Assembly: GCA_016717655.1 (NCBI GenBank)
Contig: JADKFC010000030.1
Span: 186,001-250,000 of the forward strand
Source of the DNA: Saprospiraceae bacterium
Lineage (GTDB): Bacteria; Bacteroidota; Bacteroidia; Chitinophagales; Saprospiraceae
Length of the DNA: 64,000 nt
Direction: 5' to 3'
Shown here: positions 62,146-64,000 of the stretch, in pieces
How positions within the stretch are numbered: position 1 is the first letter of the stretch
How the letters are laid out: every line of letters starts with the position of its first letter
Program-made: the position numbers and the translations under genes
Notes under the pieces: generated by a model
Database searches by the model: none
Told to the model about the DNA's origin: nothing
The model's input: only the letters and a program-made list of their open reading frames with translations

Positions 62146-62514
62146 TTGGGAGACCATTCAGTTATCGAGTTTCTACCGATATTTCTTATGTTTTTGGTAG
62201 CCTTGGGCTTTGTTGTATTTACCATTTGGGTAACCCATAAGCTAGGACCAAGAAAAAAAACCGAAGTAAAAAATGAAGCATTTGAATGTGGCATTGAAAG
62301 TGTAGGCAATGCCAGAACCCCTTTTTCCATTAAATATTTTCTGGTTGCCATCTTATTTGTTCTCTTCGATATTGAAGTGATCTTTATGTACCCGTGGGCG
62401 GTTAATTTCAGACAATTAGGAATCTGGGGATTAGTAGAGATGTTTATTTATGTATCGATTTTGCTGATAGGCTTTGCCTACATCATCAAAAAGGATGCTC
62501 TAAAATGGGATTAA
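62146..62514 (+). CDS. nuoA: NADH-quinone oxidoreductase subunit A
   Basis: 122-aa membrane subunit of complex I with three transmembrane helices. It opens with a TTG codon (GDHSVIEFLPIFLMFLVALG); no ATG gives the first helix. The conserved loop NEAFECGIESVGNARTPFSI and KYFLVAILFVLFDIEVIFMY (acidic residues of helix 2) are typical. First gene of nuoABCD; nuoB follows 19 bases later. Confidence 0.94.
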   Translation: MGDHSVIEFLPIFLMFLVALGFVVFTIWVTHKLGPRKKTEVKNEAFECGIESVGNARTPFSIKYFLVAILFVLFDIEVIFMYPWAVNFRQLGIWGLVEMFIYVSILLIGFAYIIKKDALKWD

Positions 62515-62533
62515 CAATCAAAGTAAGGATGAA

Positions 62534-63084
62534 ATGTCTACAAAAATAACCATTGATCCCGCCCTTCAACCTGAAGGCTTTGAAGGCCATGGCTTTTTTG
62601 CTACCCGCTTAGAAAACCTGGTAGGAATGGCCCGAAAAAATTCATTATGGCCCCTGCCATTTGCAACTTCTTGTTGTGGTATTGAATTTATGGCAACCAT
62701 GGGTTCCAACTATGACCTCGCCAGATTTGGAATGGAAAGGTTGAGCTTTTCACCACGACAGGCGGATTTACTGATAGTTGCGGGCACCGTAGCCAAAAAA
62801 TTGGGTCCGGTTTTGAGGCAGGTTTATGAACAAATGGCCGAACCACGCTGGGTAATTGCCATGGGAGCCTGTGCCAGCAGCGGGGGGTATTTGATACCTA
62901 TTCCGTACTACAGGGAATCGATAAAATAATTCCTGTCGATGTGTATGTTCCAGGTTGTCCACCAAGGCCCGAACAATTGATAGAGGGCATTCTGCGCATC
63001 CAGGAATTGGTCCAGCAAGAAGGAATTGACCGAAGAAGCAGTCCTGCTCATCAGGAAAAGTTGCTAAAATACGATTTACAATGA
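62534..63084 (+). CDS. nuoB: NADH-quinone oxidoreductase subunit B (one frameshift)
   Basis: Peripheral-arm subunit carrying cluster N2, about 183 aa after correction. LWPLPFATSCCGIEFMATMG has the CC pair; DLLIVAGTVAKKLGPVLRQV and VIAMGACASSGG carry the third Cys. The first frame runs out at 62929. Adding one G to the run of six G at about 62880 restores VFDTYSVLQGIDKIIPVDVY and VPGCPPRPEQLIEGILRIQE (fourth Cys), ending at 63084 with a TGA that overlaps the nuoC ATG. Confidence 0.95.
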
Positions 63085-63599
63085 GCCAGGTCGATATCCT
63101 ACAAACGGTTGATAAATTAAAAAGGTGCTTACAAGATCTTAAAGGCTTACCCCCAATAGAGATAAAGATTGAATATGATTTTCCCGAAATTACGGTTAGC
63201 CGTGACCAGGTTTATCGCGTCTTACAAGCATTAAAAGAGAATAAAGAAACCGGATTTACTTTTTTAACTACACTTTGTGGCATTCATTTTCCGGAAAAAG
63301 AAGGCAATGAGTTTTGGGTAATGTACCAGTTGCACAATCTATTCACCAACGAACGCATCAGGGTATATAGCTCAGCATCTGTTGGTGACCCTGTCTTTGC
63401 TTCAGTGACTCCCTTGTGGGCTGCAGCAAATTGGATGGGAGGAGAGGCTATTGATTTTTATGGTCTTCAATTTGAAGGGCCCCCCAACCTCACCAGAATT
63501 TTAAACGCAGATGAAATGGATTACCACCCCATGCGCAAAGAATATAAATTAGAAGATGATAGTCGCACAGATAAAGATGATACCTATTTTGGAAGATAA
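63081..63599 (+). CDS. nuoC: NADH-quinone oxidoreductase subunit C
   Basis: 172-aa peripheral subunit (30 kDa type). FTFLTTLCGIHFPEKEGNEF, MYQLHNLFTNERIRVYSSAS, ASVTPLWAAANWMGGEAIDF and YGLQFEGPPNLTRILNADEM correspond to the family signature (ERE.YD..GI.F.GHP.L.RIL), here with GGEAIDFYGLQFEGPPN in place of the usual ERE motif. It ends 12 bases before nuoD. Confidence 0.93.
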   Translation: MSQVDILQTVDKLKRCLQDLKGLPPIEIKIEYDFPEITVSRDQVYRVLQALKENKETGFTFLTTLCGIHFPEKEGNEFWVMYQLHNLFTNERIRVYSSASVGDPVFASVTPLWAAANWMGGEAIDFYGLQFEGPPNLTRILNADEMDYHPMRKEYKLEDDSRTDKDDTYFGR

Positions 63600-63611
63600 G
63601 GCAATGCGGGC

Positions 63612-64000
63612 ATGAGTTATTTAAAAGACAAGGGCATAGAAGTAGAATACAAAGAGATTTCAAATCTCAACACCCTCAATCTGGGACCCACCCACCCTGC
63701 TACTCACGGTATTTTCCAAAATGTATTGACAATGAATGGTGAGATCATTGAAGATTCTCAGCAGACCATTGGATACATTCACAGAGCATTTGAAAAAATT
63801 GCTGAAAGAAGACCCTACAATCAAATTACAGTATTGACAGACCGAATGAACTACTGCTCATCGCCCATCAACAATCTGGGATGGCACATGACAGTAGAAA
63901 AACTCATAGGTGTAGACATCCCCAAACGAGCCCAATATTTAAGGGTCATTATCATGGAATTGGCCAGGATCTCAGATCATATCATTTGTGACTCCGTTAT
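63612..64000 (+). CDS. nuoD: NADH-quinone oxidoreductase subunit D (partial, runs off the window)
   Basis: The first 129 residues or so of the 49-kDa subunit, starting MSYLKDKGIEVEYKEISNLN. LNLGPTHPATHGIFQNVLTM, GYIHRAFEKIAERRPYNQIT and LTDRMNYCSSPINNLGWHMT are diagnostic, including the His/Thr residues that line the quinone site in homologues. An ATG at 63604 is out of frame. The gene continues past the window edge. Confidence 0.95.
   Translation, partial: MSYLKDKGIEVEYKEISNLNTLNLGPTHPATHGIFQNVLTMNGEIIEDSQQTIGYIHRAFEKIAERRPYNQITVLTDRMNYCSSPINNLGWHMTVEKLIGVDIPKRAQYLRVIIMELARISDHIICDSV

Overview
The window looks like a chromosomal segment of a Bacteroidota bacterium, probably of the Saprospiria/Chitinophagia type. 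This rests on SusC/SusD genes, a TonB receptor paired with a DUF4249 lipoprotein, type IX secretion (T9SS) C-terminal tails, the rpmB-rpmG-DUF4295-ftsY order, the futalosine menaquinone gene mqnC, KtrAB/TrkH-type potassium uptake, and many promoters matching the Bacteroidota -7 box TAnnTTTG. There is no rRNA operon, so finer taxonomy is inference. No phage, insertion sequence, CRISPR array or integrase was seen.

Layout. 0-2 kb: ftsY, DUF4295, rpmG, rpmB and tRNA-Arg on the minus strand. 2-5 kb: an envelope sugar block (glycosyltransferase, epimerase, divergent gmhA). 5-11.5 kb: purL, a TlpA-like lipoprotein, then coaE, an IMPACT-family protein, a DMT transporter and an outer membrane barrel on the minus strand. 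11.9-18.2 kb: purM, an FG-GAP/ASPIC surface protein and two convergent arylsulfotransferase-like paralogues, all three surface proteins with T9SS tails. 18.2-24.4 kb: a susC-susD-lipoprotein operon. 24.7-30.8 kb: a minus-strand block of a badly broken TonB receptor, a DUF4249 lipoprotein, a protein with a plug-like C-terminus, and pdxJ. 30.9-34.1 kb: CPBP protease, cdsA, psd, era. 34.2-36.8 kb: two tandem ArsR regulators, tsaB and a flavin reductase. 36.8-40.8 kb: CvpA, a two-gene K+ transporter and a SPOR protein. 40.8-44.7 kb: purine nucleoside phosphorylase, mqnC and pckG. 44.9-50.2 kb: proC, a GH13 amylase, a 3D-like protein, two tandem candidate small RNAs, a Cys/Met C-S lyase and a barrel. 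50.2-58.2 kb: rluD-like, LuxC-like reductase, nth, a BNR/T9SS protein, a conserved protein, a thioredoxin-fold lipoprotein and an SDR. 58.5-64 kb: respiratory operons sdhCAB and nuoABCD (nuoD runs off the end).

Reading frames are interrupted in at least fourteen genes, including ones normally indispensable (ftsY, coaE, nuoB, sdhB, pckG). Most breaks are one-base length changes in or beside homopolymers, and in every gene checked the length becomes a multiple of three after the proposed correction. This points to sequencing or assembly error rather than gene decay. Two cases differ: the TonB receptor at 28-30.8 kb carries about eight breaks in under 1 kb, and nth carries a plain in-frame TAA. 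The disrupted genes are given here as single genes.

The most original signal is a pair of nearly identical 72-73 nt units at 48.0-48.3 kb. Each has its own -33/-7 promoter at identical spacing and ends in a hairpin plus T-run, which makes them candidate tandem small RNA genes.
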